Below, one piece after another: positions 18,070-26,467 of a DNA stretch of 64,000 nt. Every line of letters begins with the position of its first letter. Position 1 is the first letter of the stretch. The position numbers and the translations under genes are program-made. Source of the stretch: Pseudomonas frederiksbergensis (lineage in GTDB: Bacteria; Pseudomonadota; Gammaproteobacteria; Pseudomonadales; Pseudomonadaceae); the NCBI RefSeq assembly GCF_003732665.1, contig NZ_MOBP01000012.1, positions 1 through 64,000 on the forward strand. The letters are read 5' to 3'. The notes under the pieces are model-generated. The model searched no databases and was not told where the DNA came from. It saw only the letters and a list, made by a program, of their open reading frames with translations.

Positions 18070-19644
18070 CTACGCCTGATGCGCCGCCGCCAGCAGCTCC
18101 CTGGTATACGGATGCTGCGGCGAGTCGAACACGTCATGGCTGGCGCCGCTTTCAACCACCTTGCCGTCCTTGATCACGATCATGTCGTGGGCCAGGGCGC
18201 GCACCACCGCCAGATCATGGCTGATAAACAGGTAGGTCAGACCATGTTTTTCCTGGAGATCCCGGAGCAGGGCGACCACTTGTTTTTGCACGGTGCGGTC
18301 CAGGGCCGAAGTCGGTTCGTCGAGCAGGATCAGCGCTGGCTTGAGCACCAGCGCCCGGGCGATGGCAATACGTTGCCGCTGGCCGCCGGAAAACTCGTGG
18401 GGATAGCGGTGACGGCTTTGCGGGTCGAGGCCGACTTCTTCCAGCGCCCGGATCACCTCGGCCTTGCATTGCTCGGCGGTCAACTGGCTATGCACCTCAA
18501 GGCCTTCGCTGATGATCTGCGCCACCGACATCCGTGGGCTCAAGCTGCCGAAGGGGTCCTGGAACACCACCTGCATCTTCTTGCGCCATGGTCGCAGTTG
18601 CTTTTGCGTCAAGCCATCAAGTGCTTCGCCCTGGAAGCGAATGCTGCCTTCGGAATCGAGCAGACGCAGGATTGCCTGGCCCAGGGTGGATTTGCCGGAG
18701 CCGGACTCGCCAACAATGCCCAGGGTCTTGCCGCGCTGCACGTTCAGGCTGATGCCGTCCACCGCGTGCAACCAGGTCTTGCGCTGGAACAGCCCGCCAC
18801 CCAGGGCAAACTTGACCTGCAGGTTGTCCACCTCCAGCACATTCTCGCGCTCGTCCCGGGGCAGGGCTTCACCTTCAGGTTCGGCGTTCAGCAGCACGCA
18901 GCTATAGGGATGTTTCGGCTCGGTAAACAGCGTCTCGCAAGGCGCCTGCTCGACGATTTCCCCGGCCTTCATCACACATACCCGCTGGGCAATGCTGCGC
19001 ACCAGGTTGAGGTCATGGCTGATCAACAGCAGGGACATGCCAAGGCGCTGTTGCAGGGATTTGAGCAGCAGCAGAATCTTGCGTTGCACCGTCACATCCA
19101 GCGCGGTGGTGGGTTCGTCGGCGATCAGCAGCTCCGGTTCACAGGCCAGAGCCATGGCGATCATCACCCGTTGTCGCTGGCCGCCAGACAGTTGATGGGG
19201 ATACGCCTTGAGCCGTTCCTGGGGGTTCTTGATACCCACCAGTTCCAGCAGTTCGAGAATCCGCGCCTGTGCGCCCTTGCCTGCGAGCCCTTTATGAATA
19301 AGGAGGGTTTCGCCGATTTGCTTTTCGATACTGTGCAGCGGATTCAGGGAGGTCATCGGCTCCTGAAAAATCATCGCGATCCGGTCGCCGCGCAACTTGC
19401 GTAACACCTTGGTATCGGCACCCACCAGTTCCTGGCCGCGATAACGAATGCTGCCGCTGGTTTCAGTGCCTTCTTCGGGCAGCAGTTGCAGGATCGAATG
19501 GGCCGTCACCGATTTGCCCGAACCCGATTCGCCCACCAGCGCCAGGCATTCGCCGGGACGGATGTCCAGGCACAGCTTGCGCACCACGGTCTGGCCACTG
19601 AAGGCCACGCTGAGGTCGCGGATTTCGATCAGGTTGTCACTCAT
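18070..19644 (-). CDS. yejF: Oligopeptide/microcin C-type ABC transporter, fused double ATPase
   Basis: A 524-residue protein with two complete ABC ATPase domains, the hallmark of YejF. The first has Walker A GESGSGKS near residue 38 and signature LSGGQRQR; the second has GESGSGKS near 317 and FSGGQRQR, with Walker B in ALILLDEPTSALD. It energises the YejB-YejE channel. I chose the ATG at 19644 (MSDNLIEIRDLSVAF). An ATG at 19662 overlaps the yejE stop as ATGA and would add six residues, so translational coupling from there is possible. The longer frame back to 20169 is antisense-like noise in yejE. Confidence 0.9.
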   Translation of the reverse strand: MSDNLIEIRDLSVAFSGQTVVRKLCLDIRPGECLALVGESGSGKSVTAHSILQLLPEEGTETSGSIRYRGQELVGADTKVLRKLRGDRIAMIFQEPMTSLNPLHSIEKQIGETLLIHKGLAGKGAQARILELLELVGIKNPQERLKAYPHQLSGGQRQRVMIAMALACEPELLIADEPTTALDVTVQRKILLLLKSLQQRLGMSLLLISHDLNLVRSIAQRVCVMKAGEIVEQAPCETLFTEPKHPYSCVLLNAEPEGEALPRDERENVLEVDNLQVKFALGGGLFQRKTWLHAVDGISLNVQRGKTLGIVGESGSGKSTLGQAILRLLDSEGSIRFQGEALDGLTQKQLRPWRKKMQVVFQDPFGSLSPRMSVAQIISEGLEVHSQLTAEQCKAEVIRALEEVGLDPQSRHRYPHEFSGGQRQRIAIARALVLKPALILLDEPTSALDRTVQKQVVALLRDLQEKHGLTYLFISHDLAVVRALAHDMIVIKDGKVVESGASHDVFDSPQHPYTRELLAAAHQA

Positions 19645-19658
19645 ATCAACGGTCCGCT

Positions 19659-20681
19659 TCATGAACGTGGGTCGAAGGCATCGCGCAACGCCTCGCCGAT
19701 GAACACCAGTAAAGAAAGAATCAGTGCCAGGGTGAAAAACGCCGTGAGCCCCAGCCACGGTGCTTGCAGGTTCTGCTTGCCCTGGCCGATCAACTCGCCC
19801 AGCGAGGCGCTGCCGGCCGGCATGCCGAAGCCGAGGAAGTCCAATGCCGTGAGGGTGGAAATCGCCCCGGTCAGGATAAAGGGCAGGTAACTCAAGGTCG
19901 CGTTCATGGCGTTCGGCAGGATGTGCCGCACGATCACTTTGCGGTCGCTCAAGCCCAGGGCCCGGGCGGCCTTGACGTATTCCAGGTTGCGCCCGCGCAG
20001 AAATTCGGCGCGCACCACGTCCACCAGGGCCAGCCAGGAAAACAGCGCCATGATCCCCAGCAGCCACCAGAAATTCGGTTCGACGAACCCCGACAGAATG
20101 ATCAGCAGGTACAGCACCGGCAGCCCCGACCAGACTTCCAGCAAACGCTGGCCGAGCAGGTCGACCCAACCGCCGTAATAGCCTTGCAAGGCACCGGCGG
20201 CAATGCCGATCAGCGCGCTGACGAAGGTCAGCATCAAGGCAAACAGGATCGACACCCGTGCGCCGAAAATCACCCGGGCCAGCACGTCCCGGGCCTGATC
20301 GTCAGTGCCCAGCCAGTTGACCTTTGACGGTGGGCTCGGCGCCGGTTTGTTCAGGTCGTAGTTGGGCGTGTCATCGCTGAACGGGATCGGCGGGAACAGC
20401 AGCCAGCCACCGTCTTTCTTGATCAGCTTCTGTACGTAGTCGCTGCGGTAGTCGGCCTGGAACGGCAGTTGCCCGCCGAATTCCTGCTCGGTGTGGCGCT
20501 TGAATGCCGGGAAATACAACGAGCCCTGGTAACTGACGATCAGCGGCTTGTCGTTGGCAATCAGTTCGCCGCCGAGGGTCAGCAGGAACAGGCCGATGAA
20601 CAACCACAACGACCACCAGCCCCGGCGGTTTTTCTTGAAACGCTGGAAACGGCGACGGCCCAGGGGCGAGAGCTTGAACAT
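19659..20681 (-). CDS. yejE: Oligopeptide/microcin C-type ABC transporter permease YejE
   Basis: A 340-residue inner-membrane permease of the DppC/OppC class. It has an N-terminal helix (SLWLFIGLFLLTLGGE), then a long periplasmic segment typical of YejE containing FPPIPFSDDTPNYDLN, then LGTDDQARDVLARVIFGARVS and an EAA loop at AARALGLSDRKVIVRHILPN. It forms the channel with YejB. Its ATG overlaps the yejB stop (TGATG), so translation is coupled. Confidence 0.9.
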   Translation of the reverse strand: MFKLSPLGRRRFQRFKKNRRGWWSLWLFIGLFLLTLGGELIANDKPLIVSYQGSLYFPAFKRHTEQEFGGQLPFQADYRSDYVQKLIKKDGGWLLFPPIPFSDDTPNYDLNKPAPSPPSKVNWLGTDDQARDVLARVIFGARVSILFALMLTFVSALIGIAAGALQGYYGGWVDLLGQRLLEVWSGLPVLYLLIILSGFVEPNFWWLLGIMALFSWLALVDVVRAEFLRGRNLEYVKAARALGLSDRKVIVRHILPNAMNATLSYLPFILTGAISTLTALDFLGFGMPAGSASLGELIGQGKQNLQAPWLGLTAFFTLALILSLLVFIGEALRDAFDPRS

Positions 20682-21742
20682 CAGGCATTCCTCGCGGCGA
20701 AGTCGATACGCGGGTCGACCAGGGTGTAGCACAGGTCACCGACCAGTTTTATCAGCAGGCCAAACAGGGTGAAGATAAACAACGAACCGAATACCACTGG
20801 ATAGTCCCGCGACACCGCCGCTTCGTAGCTCATGCGGCCGAGGCCATCGAGGGAAAAAATCACCTCGATCAGCAACGATCCGGCGAAAAACACGCTGATA
20901 AACGCCTGGGGAATCCCCGACACCACCAGCAACATCGCGTTGCGAAACACATGGCCGTAGAGCACCCGGCGTTCACTCAAGCCTTTGGCCCGGGCGGTGA
21001 CCACGTATTGGCGGGTGATTTCATTGAGGAAAGAGTTTTTGGTCAGGATCGTCAGGGTGGCGAACCCGCCGATCACCAGTGCAGTGACCGGCAATACCAG
21101 GTGCCAGAAGTAATCGGCAATCTTGCCCACGGTCGACAGCGATTCGAAGTTGTCCGAGACCAGCCCGCGCACCGGGAACCAGTTCAGTGACGTACCGCCG
21201 GCAAACACCACAATCAGGAACATGGCGAACAGGAACGCCGGCATCGCATAGCCGATGATGATCGCGGTACTGCTCCAGATGTCGAAATGGCTGCCGTGAT
21301 GCACGGCTTTGCGAATGCCCAGGGGGATCGACACCAGATAAGTGATTAACGTCGCCCAGAGCCCGAGGGAAATGGTCACCGGCATTTTTTCCAGGATCAG
21401 GTCGGTCACCGTGGCGCCGCGGAAGAAACTCTTGCCGAAATCCAGCCGTGCGTAGCTTTTGAGCATCAGCCACAGGCGTTCCGGCGCCGGTTTGTCGAAG
21501 CCGTATTGTTTTTCGATTTCTTTGATCAGTTGCGGGTCGAGGCCACGGCTGGCCCGGGAACTGCCGTGCATGGTCTCGCTTGAACCGCCGCCGACCGTCG
21601 CGCCGCCAATGCCTTGCAGGTGCGCGATCGCCTGTTCCACCGGCCCGCCGGGCGCGGCCTGGACGATGACGAAGTTGACCAGAAGAATGATCACCAGCGT
21701 GGGGATGATCAGCAGCAAACGCCGCAGTATGTAAGCCCACAT
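20681..21742 (-). CDS. yejB: Oligopeptide/microcin C-type ABC transporter permease YejB
   Basis: A 353-residue permease of the DppB/OppB class. It begins with the family N-terminus MWAYILRRLLLIIPTLVIIL, has the segment EKQYGFDKPAPERLWLMLK before the channel helices, and an EAA loop at ARAKGLSERRVLYGHVFRN. The ATG overlaps the yejA stop by one base (TGATG) and its own stop overlaps yejE in the same way, so the operon is tightly coupled. The frame's first start (TTG at 21829) lies inside yejA and is rejected. Confidence 0.9.
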   Translation of the reverse strand: MWAYILRRLLLIIPTLVIILLVNFVIVQAAPGGPVEQAIAHLQGIGGATVGGGSSETMHGSSRASRGLDPQLIKEIEKQYGFDKPAPERLWLMLKSYARLDFGKSFFRGATVTDLILEKMPVTISLGLWATLITYLVSIPLGIRKAVHHGSHFDIWSSTAIIIGYAMPAFLFAMFLIVVFAGGTSLNWFPVRGLVSDNFESLSTVGKIADYFWHLVLPVTALVIGGFATLTILTKNSFLNEITRQYVVTARAKGLSERRVLYGHVFRNAMLLVVSGIPQAFISVFFAGSLLIEVIFSLDGLGRMSYEAAVSRDYPVVFGSLFIFTLFGLLIKLVGDLCYTLVDPRIDFAARNA

Positions 21743-23610
21743 CAGTGCGGCCCTCCGGATTTGCCGCGCTTGATCAGTTCGGCGGTCATCTGCTCGTTGG
21801 TCAGGGGCGTGGAGCTCACTTCCCACCAACTCTCGATGGCTTCGTCATTGCTGGCTTGCACACTGGGAATGCCAAAGCGGTTCCACCACACAGTCGAGCT
21901 TCCTGGCGGGTAATAGTTGGGAATCCAGTAGTAGTTCCATTGCAGCACCCGGTCCAGGGCGTGGGCGTAGCGCAGCATGTCGGCCTGGGTGTTGGCGCGG
22001 ATCAGGCCGCTGACCAGCGTATCTACCGCCGGGTTCTTCAGCACCATGTAGTTGTTGGCGCCGGGGTCGTTGGCCGAGGCTGAGCCGAAATAGTTGACCA
22101 GTTCGCCACCGGGGGAGGTGGTCACCGGGTAGCCGGTGATGACCATGTCGTAGTCCCGGGACATCAGGCGGTTGACGTACTGGGACGAGTCGATGCGGCG
22201 GATATTGAGATCGATACCGATCTGTTTCAGCGTGCGTTTATACGGCAGCAGCAGCCGGTCGATACCGTTCTGGCTGGTGAGGAAGGTAAAGCTCAGCGGC
22301 TCGCCCTGGGCATTCACCAGTTGATCGCCGTCGGGTTTCCAGCCGGCCTGTTCGAGCAGGTCCAGGGCCTGCAACTGTTTGTCGCGGATCACGCCGCTGC
22401 CATCGGTCTTCGGTGCTTCGAAAACCTTGGTGAACACTTCGTCGGGTATCTGTCCGCGAAGGGGTTCCAGAATCGCCCGCTCGGCGGCATCCGGCAGCTC
22501 TCGTGCGGCGAGGTCGGTATTGGAAAAGAAGCTCTGCTGACGGATGTACAGGTCGCGCATCATCTGCCGGTTGCTCCACTCGAAATCCCAAAGCATGGCC
22601 AGGGCCTGGCGCACACGACGGTCCTGAAATATCGGGTTTTGCAGGTTGAAGACGAAACCCTGTGCCGTTTGCGGGGCTTCGGTAGCCAGATGGGCCTTTT
22701 GCAGACGACCGTCGCTCAGGGCCGGACCTTCGTAGCCGATGGAATAACCGGTGGCGGAGAATTCACGGTTGTAGTCGTAGGCGCCACCGCGCAGCACTTG
22801 GCGGGCTACGTCGGTATCGCCGAAGTACTCGATGCTGAAATGATCGAAGTTATACAGGCCGCGACTGACGGCAAGGTCCTTGCCCCACCAGTCGGCGTTG
22901 CGCTCGAAGGTGATGCTGCGCCCGGAATCGACTTTGCCGACCCGATATGGGCCGCTGCCCAGCGGTGCCTCGTACCCACCGCCGTTGGCGAAGTCGCGGG
23001 TTTTCCACCAATGCTCGGGGAAGACCGGCAAGGTCGCGATATCCAGGGGCAGGGTGCGGTTTTCGTTGCTCTTGAAGTCGAACCGGATGGTCAGGGGCGA
23101 CTCGATTTCGACGCCTTTGACGTCGGCGAACTGGGTGCGATAGCGCAGGCTGCCCTGGGTCATCAGCAGGTCGTAGGTGTAGCGCACGTCTTCGGCCGTG
23201 ATCGGCGTGCCATCGGCGAAACGCGCCTTGGGGTTCAAGTTGAAACGCAGGGACAACCCATCTTCGGAGCGCTCCATCGTCTGCGCCACCAGGCCGTACA
23301 CCGTGTAAGGCTCATCCTGCGAACGCTGGGCCAGCGGCGAATAGAGCAGGCCATCAATCTGGGTCACACCAATGCCTTTGTCGATATAAGGCAGGATGTG
23401 ATCGAAGTGGCCGATCTCGATGGCCGAGCGGCGCATGGTGCCGCCCTTGGGGGCTTGCGGGTTGGTATAGGCGAAATGACTGAAGCCAGCGGGGTATTTC
23501 GCCGGTTCGCCATACACGGTCAATGCGTGTTGCGGTGCTGCATTCACACCAGCGGCACTCAGCAGCAGGGCCACGGCAGTGAATATCAAAGTGGGGAAAG
23601 CCAGTCGCAT
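21742..23610 (-). CDS. yejA: Oligopeptide/microcin C-type ABC transporter substrate-binding protein YejA
   Basis: A 622-residue periplasmic binding protein of solute-binding family 5 with a Sec signal peptide (MRLAFPTLIFTAVALLLSAA, cleavage near GVNAA). YejA-type features include YTNPQAPKGGTMRRS near the N-terminus and the C-terminal YYWIPNYYPPGSS. The protein delivers peptides to YejBEF; in enterobacteria the same system imports microcin C. The start at 23610 places the signal peptide at the N-terminus; the ATG at 23643 would add 11 polar residues before it. It is the first gene of yejABEF, which has overlapping stops and starts throughout. Confidence 0.9.
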   Translation of the reverse strand: MRLAFPTLIFTAVALLLSAAGVNAAPQHALTVYGEPAKYPAGFSHFAYTNPQAPKGGTMRRSAIEIGHFDHILPYIDKGIGVTQIDGLLYSPLAQRSQDEPYTVYGLVAQTMERSEDGLSLRFNLNPKARFADGTPITAEDVRYTYDLLMTQGSLRYRTQFADVKGVEIESPLTIRFDFKSNENRTLPLDIATLPVFPEHWWKTRDFANGGGYEAPLGSGPYRVGKVDSGRSITFERNADWWGKDLAVSRGLYNFDHFSIEYFGDTDVARQVLRGGAYDYNREFSATGYSIGYEGPALSDGRLQKAHLATEAPQTAQGFVFNLQNPIFQDRRVRQALAMLWDFEWSNRQMMRDLYIRQQSFFSNTDLAARELPDAAERAILEPLRGQIPDEVFTKVFEAPKTDGSGVIRDKQLQALDLLEQAGWKPDGDQLVNAQGEPLSFTFLTSQNGIDRLLLPYKRTLKQIGIDLNIRRIDSSQYVNRLMSRDYDMVITGYPVTTSPGGELVNYFGSASANDPGANNYMVLKNPAVDTLVSGLIRANTQADMLRYAHALDRVLQWNYYWIPNYYPPGSSTVWWNRFGIPSVQASNDEAIESWWEVSSTPLTNEQMTAELIKRGKSGGPH

Positions 23611-23698
23611 TGTCAGCCTTAGAGCCGGGTGATCGATAACCACAATTTGTACGCTAGCGGCGCGTCAGTCGCCAGTCGAAACACGTAACCAAAACACA

Positions 23699-23723
23699 AC
23701 GGCCCACCAAAAGGCGGGCCGTT
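23699..23723 (-). terminator. Hairpin terminator after the second parvulin gene
   Basis: AACGGCCC and GGGCCGTT form a strong stem with a GCC-TTTT-GGT interior; on the minus strand the stem is followed by GTGTTTTGG. It lies 24-48 bases past the stop of the parvulin gene at 23747, on the same strand. Confidence 0.65.
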
Positions 23724-23746
23724 GCGCAGAACACACAGGCGTCAGA

Positions 23747-24028
23747 TTAATCCTGGCGGTTGGTGACTTCCAGCAGGTGATAACCGAACTGGGTTTTGAC
23801 CGGGCCTTGGACGACGTTGATTGGCGCGCTGAAGACCACGGTGTCGAATTCCTTGACCATCTGGCCCGGGCCGAACGAACCCAGGTCACCGCCCTGACGG
23901 CTGGACGGGCAAGTGGAGTTGGCCTTTGCAACTTCGGCGAAATCAGCGCCGCCTTCAATCTGGGCCTTGAGTTCGTTGCACTTGGCTTCGCTGGCAACAA
24001 GGATGTGACGGGCAGTGGCTTTAGCCAT
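23747..24028 (-). CDS. ppiC: Single-domain parvulin peptidyl-prolyl cis-trans isomerase (PpiC)
   Basis: A 93-residue parvulin domain: ATARHILVASEAKCNELKAQ, ADFAEVAKANSTCPSSRQGG (in part), GPGQMVKEFDTVVF and PVKTQFGYHLLEV. The sequence is close to the PpiC of E. coli (93 residues), closer than the 91-residue paralogue at 7773-8048. It acts on prolyl bonds in the cytoplasm. AAGGAG lies upstream of the ATG at 24028 and a hairpin terminator follows the stop, so it looks monocistronic. Confidence 0.92.
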   Translation of the reverse strand: MAKATARHILVASEAKCNELKAQIEGGADFAEVAKANSTCPSSRQGGDLGSFGPGQMVKEFDTVVFSAPINVVQGPVKTQFGYHLLEVTNRQD

Positions 24029-24150
24029 GGGAAAATTCTCCTTTCAATGTTCAGTAAAGTGCTGAGCCTACCGGATTCAGTGACCTATTTCTTCTCAAAG
24101 TTCCATCTCAAGCAGGGCGGGCAACGGCGCATCCGCATAAAAGGAAGGCT

Positions 24151-25032
24151 TTAAAGGCCCGCATTTCTCAAGCGCTCGGCGTGTAGGACGTACAACTCGA
24201 TCGGGTTGACGCCTTTGCGCCCGCGCCCGGTGGTCTGGCTGAGACTGTCCAAGTGGTCCATCGGATAGTCGGAGCGGATCACTTTGCCCAAGTGGGAGCT
24301 GAATCGCCCCACCAACCCATCGTTTTGCTCGGCTTCAGTGATGAAATATTCAGAAAACGCCCGGCAGAAGACGTGGGTCGGGTCCAGTGCGTTGAGCCCT
24401 TCATCCAGGACGGTCCCTTGCAAGGTGCCGCTCCAGGAGTAATACCGCACGCCGTTGACCACCTCCCGCCCCTTGCCGCCCCAGGTTGTTGGCAGGCCCT
24501 GAGGGTATTTGTCGTTGAAAACGCCGACGCCTTCGGTGGTCAGTGCATTGAGCGCCGCAATAGCGTTTTGCGGCAGGTTCAGATTGCCGCTCAACAATGA
24601 CAGGAAATCCGCAAACAGGGTCGCGACTTTCCTCGCCACATGCTCCGGCAAACGCCCCGGGGTAAGGGCCCTGCGCAAAAAATCCGCCAGCTCCGAGCCG
24701 TGGTTCGGTCCGCTGACGGACGTCACCGACGCCACCAGGTCTGGCTCGACGGCCGCCGCGTAACGTGCGGCCAGCGCCCCCTGGCTGTGGCCGATCAGGT
24801 TGACCTTGCTCGCGCCGGTGCCCTCCAGTACCCGCTCGATCTGGGTCAGCAACTGGTCGCCGCGCACTTCATTGCTATGGGTGGCTGACAGGTGAGGAAC
24901 AAAGACTCTTGCCCCATGGCTTCTAAGGGCCTGCTTGACGTCATGGAACAGTTCGAACTTGCCGATACGGTCGAAGCCAAAGAGTCCATGGACCAGCAGG
25001 ATCGGGTGTTGAGTTGTCGCATTCCGTTGCAT
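24151..25032 (-). CDS. Triacylglycerol lipase, family I.1, without signal peptide
   Basis: A 293-residue alpha/beta-hydrolase closely resembling the P. fragi-type lipases. The oxyanion segment HPILLVHGLFGFDRIG is at residues 9-24, the nucleophile is S83 in GHSQG, and the acid and base are probably D238 (NDGLVG) and H260 (DHLD). SVSGPNHGSELADFLR is a family hallmark. The N-terminus starts directly with the catalytic domain and shows no signal peptide, and no foldase (lif) gene follows. The protein has a single cysteine (C223), so the disulfide of classic P. aeruginosa LipA is absent. It may be intracellular or leave the cell by another route. GAACATG context gives only a weak ribosome site (GGTAC upstream). 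Confidence 0.85.
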   Translation of the reverse strand: MQRNATTQHPILLVHGLFGFDRIGKFELFHDVKQALRSHGARVFVPHLSATHSNEVRGDQLLTQIERVLEGTGASKVNLIGHSQGALAARYAAAVEPDLVASVTSVSGPNHGSELADFLRRALTPGRLPEHVARKVATLFADFLSLLSGNLNLPQNAIAALNALTTEGVGVFNDKYPQGLPTTWGGKGREVVNGVRYYSWSGTLQGTVLDEGLNALDPTHVFCRAFSEYFITEAEQNDGLVGRFSSHLGKVIRSDYPMDHLDSLSQTTGRGRKGVNPIELYVLHAERLRNAGL

Positions 25033-25371
25033 GTTCGTACCTTTTTCGCAGAAGTTCGTGGTTGTGCGCAGGGCTCCACTCTAAAACACTCCGGCAGCCA
25101 GGCGATGTCTGAAAAAGACGCTGTAATTGAAGGAAAACGGTATAGAAAAAGTACGAAAATTCGGATCTGGGTGAAGCCTGCGTCGGAATATTTCGACATC
25201 TTTTTGCGCAGTCAGGAGTGATTCTCACCAACGGCCTACCGGGTCCGCAGATTTGTCGACGTCATCTGTGGGGATCGCCTGACATCGCCGATCAGCGCGA
25301 TGGGATTAAATAGGCGCTGTTCGATGCCGGCCTGCAGGGCGGCGTGTCTTTCCAAGGAATGGAGTCAATGA
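25033..25371. other. Intergenic region, 339 bases, no gene seen
   Basis: This gap lies between the divergently read lipase gene and the repeat protein gene and must hold both promoters. It is more AT-rich than its surroundings between about 25120 and 25210. I see no hairpin, REP or convincing small gene. AAGGAATGGAGTC just before 25372 supplies the ribosome site for the downstream gene. Confidence 0.5.
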
Positions 25372-26415
25372 ATGAGCAAATATGAAGTAGATGCAGGAAA
25401 ACCGGCGCTGGCAGCCCCACAGTTGATGCAGGCCGATAACGCTGTTCTCGATCCGGCCTGCCAGAAGGCGGTAGTCAAGATCTTGCCCTATCCCGGCATG
25501 GCGAGCGGAGACAGGTTGGTGCTGCACTGGTCTGGTCTTGATGTGGAAGGACAGGCGTATCGGCACGAAGCGTTGCGTTTCGTCAGTCAGAGGCAGGTCG
25601 GCAGCGAGGTTGTCTTTACGATCGGCAGTGCGCACATCAGCGCACTGGATGGCGGTTCGCTGGACGTTTACTACACGCTCACCAGTCGTTATTTACCCGA
25701 ATCCATGCAGTCCGGGCGTTTACACCTGAACATTGGCGATACTCACACCGCGTTAATGCCACTGATCGTGAACGAGGCCGTGGGCGGTACGCTTGACCCG
25801 GACCGGGTGACGGAGGGGGCGCGGGTAACGATTCGACCTTATGCGCGGATGGCTGCGGGTGACCGGGTACTGTTGTTCTGGGAAGGCAAGACTGCTGAAA
25901 CGAGCTTCAACGATCGGCTGAATATCGAAGCCTTTGCGGTGGGACAGGAACTGTCGTTCTGGGTGGATCCTGAATTTATCGCGCCAGCCCTCGGATCGAC
26001 GGTGACCATTACCTATTGCATCGAGCAGCATGGGCAGGCGCCGCATTACTCCGAGCCTCTGACATTGTCCATCGGCCCCCTGGAGCGTGCTCCGCTGCTG
26101 GCCCCCGTGGTACTGGAGGCTGAAGAAGGTTGGTTGGACCTGCAGGACTCGATCGACGGTGTCACCATCGTGATTGACGATGCCCGGACCGAAGAGGGGG
26201 AGTTGGTATATCTGAAGTGTGATGGTGTTCACTTCAGTCATCGGGATGAGCGGGACATTTCCCGGGAGATGGCCGGTGAACCGCTGGTGTTTATCGTGCC
26301 TTACCGGTTCTGGAGAGAGCACCAGGGCGAGACGGTCCGCGTCAGTTATTCCGTAGAACGTCTCGATGATGTGAGTCAGCTGTCAGATGTCGTTCTGGTG
26401 CAGGTGCAGGAGTAG
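25372..26415 (+). CDS. Uncharacterised protein of three Ig-like repeats
   Basis: A 347-residue protein of unknown function built from three repeats of about 110 residues (roughly 10-122, 123-232, 235-345). Each repeat opens with a proline-rich or VxEA segment, then a LD-x-x-x motif, a V-x-I-x-PY strand and M-x-x-GD-x-V-x-L-x-W (ILPYPGMASGDRLVLHW and IRPYARMAAGDRVLLFW in repeats 1 and 2; the third is more diverged), and ends in a strand like VYYTLTSRYLPESMQSG or VTITYCIEQHG. The pattern suggests stacked beta-sandwich domains. There is no signal peptide or membrane helix. It is flanked by the lipase and DAHP synthase genes, neither an obvious partner. GGAATGGAG upstream supports the start. Confidence 0.75.
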   Translation: MSKYEVDAGKPALAAPQLMQADNAVLDPACQKAVVKILPYPGMASGDRLVLHWSGLDVEGQAYRHEALRFVSQRQVGSEVVFTIGSAHISALDGGSLDVYYTLTSRYLPESMQSGRLHLNIGDTHTALMPLIVNEAVGGTLDPDRVTEGARVTIRPYARMAAGDRVLLFWEGKTAETSFNDRLNIEAFAVGQELSFWVDPEFIAPALGSTVTITYCIEQHGQAPHYSEPLTLSIGPLERAPLLAPVVLEAEEGWLDLQDSIDGVTIVIDDARTEEGELVYLKCDGVHFSHRDERDISREMAGEPLVFIVPYRFWREHQGETVRVSYSVERLDDVSQLSDVVLVQVQE

Positions 26416-26427
26416 GTCGATGCAGAG

Positions 26428-26458
26428 CCTTCCAATCCTCGATTTGAGGACTGGAAGG
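26428..26458. terminator. Hairpin between convergent genes
   Basis: CCTTCCAATCCTC pairs with GAGGACTGGAAGG around the loop GATTT, with one mismatch. It lies between the stops of the convergent repeat-protein and DAHP synthase genes. No long T tract follows on either strand, so efficiency is uncertain. Confidence 0.6.
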
Positions 26459-26467
26459 GCGTGCGGG

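Noticed and set aside
17932..19404. Plus-strand frame of 490 codons opposite yejF and hbcR
   Set aside because: It begins in a REP element and runs antisense to two ABC ATPase domains.
22321..23622. Plus-strand frame of 433 codons opposite yejA
   Set aside because: Antisense to a clear periplasmic binding protein; no signal or motif.
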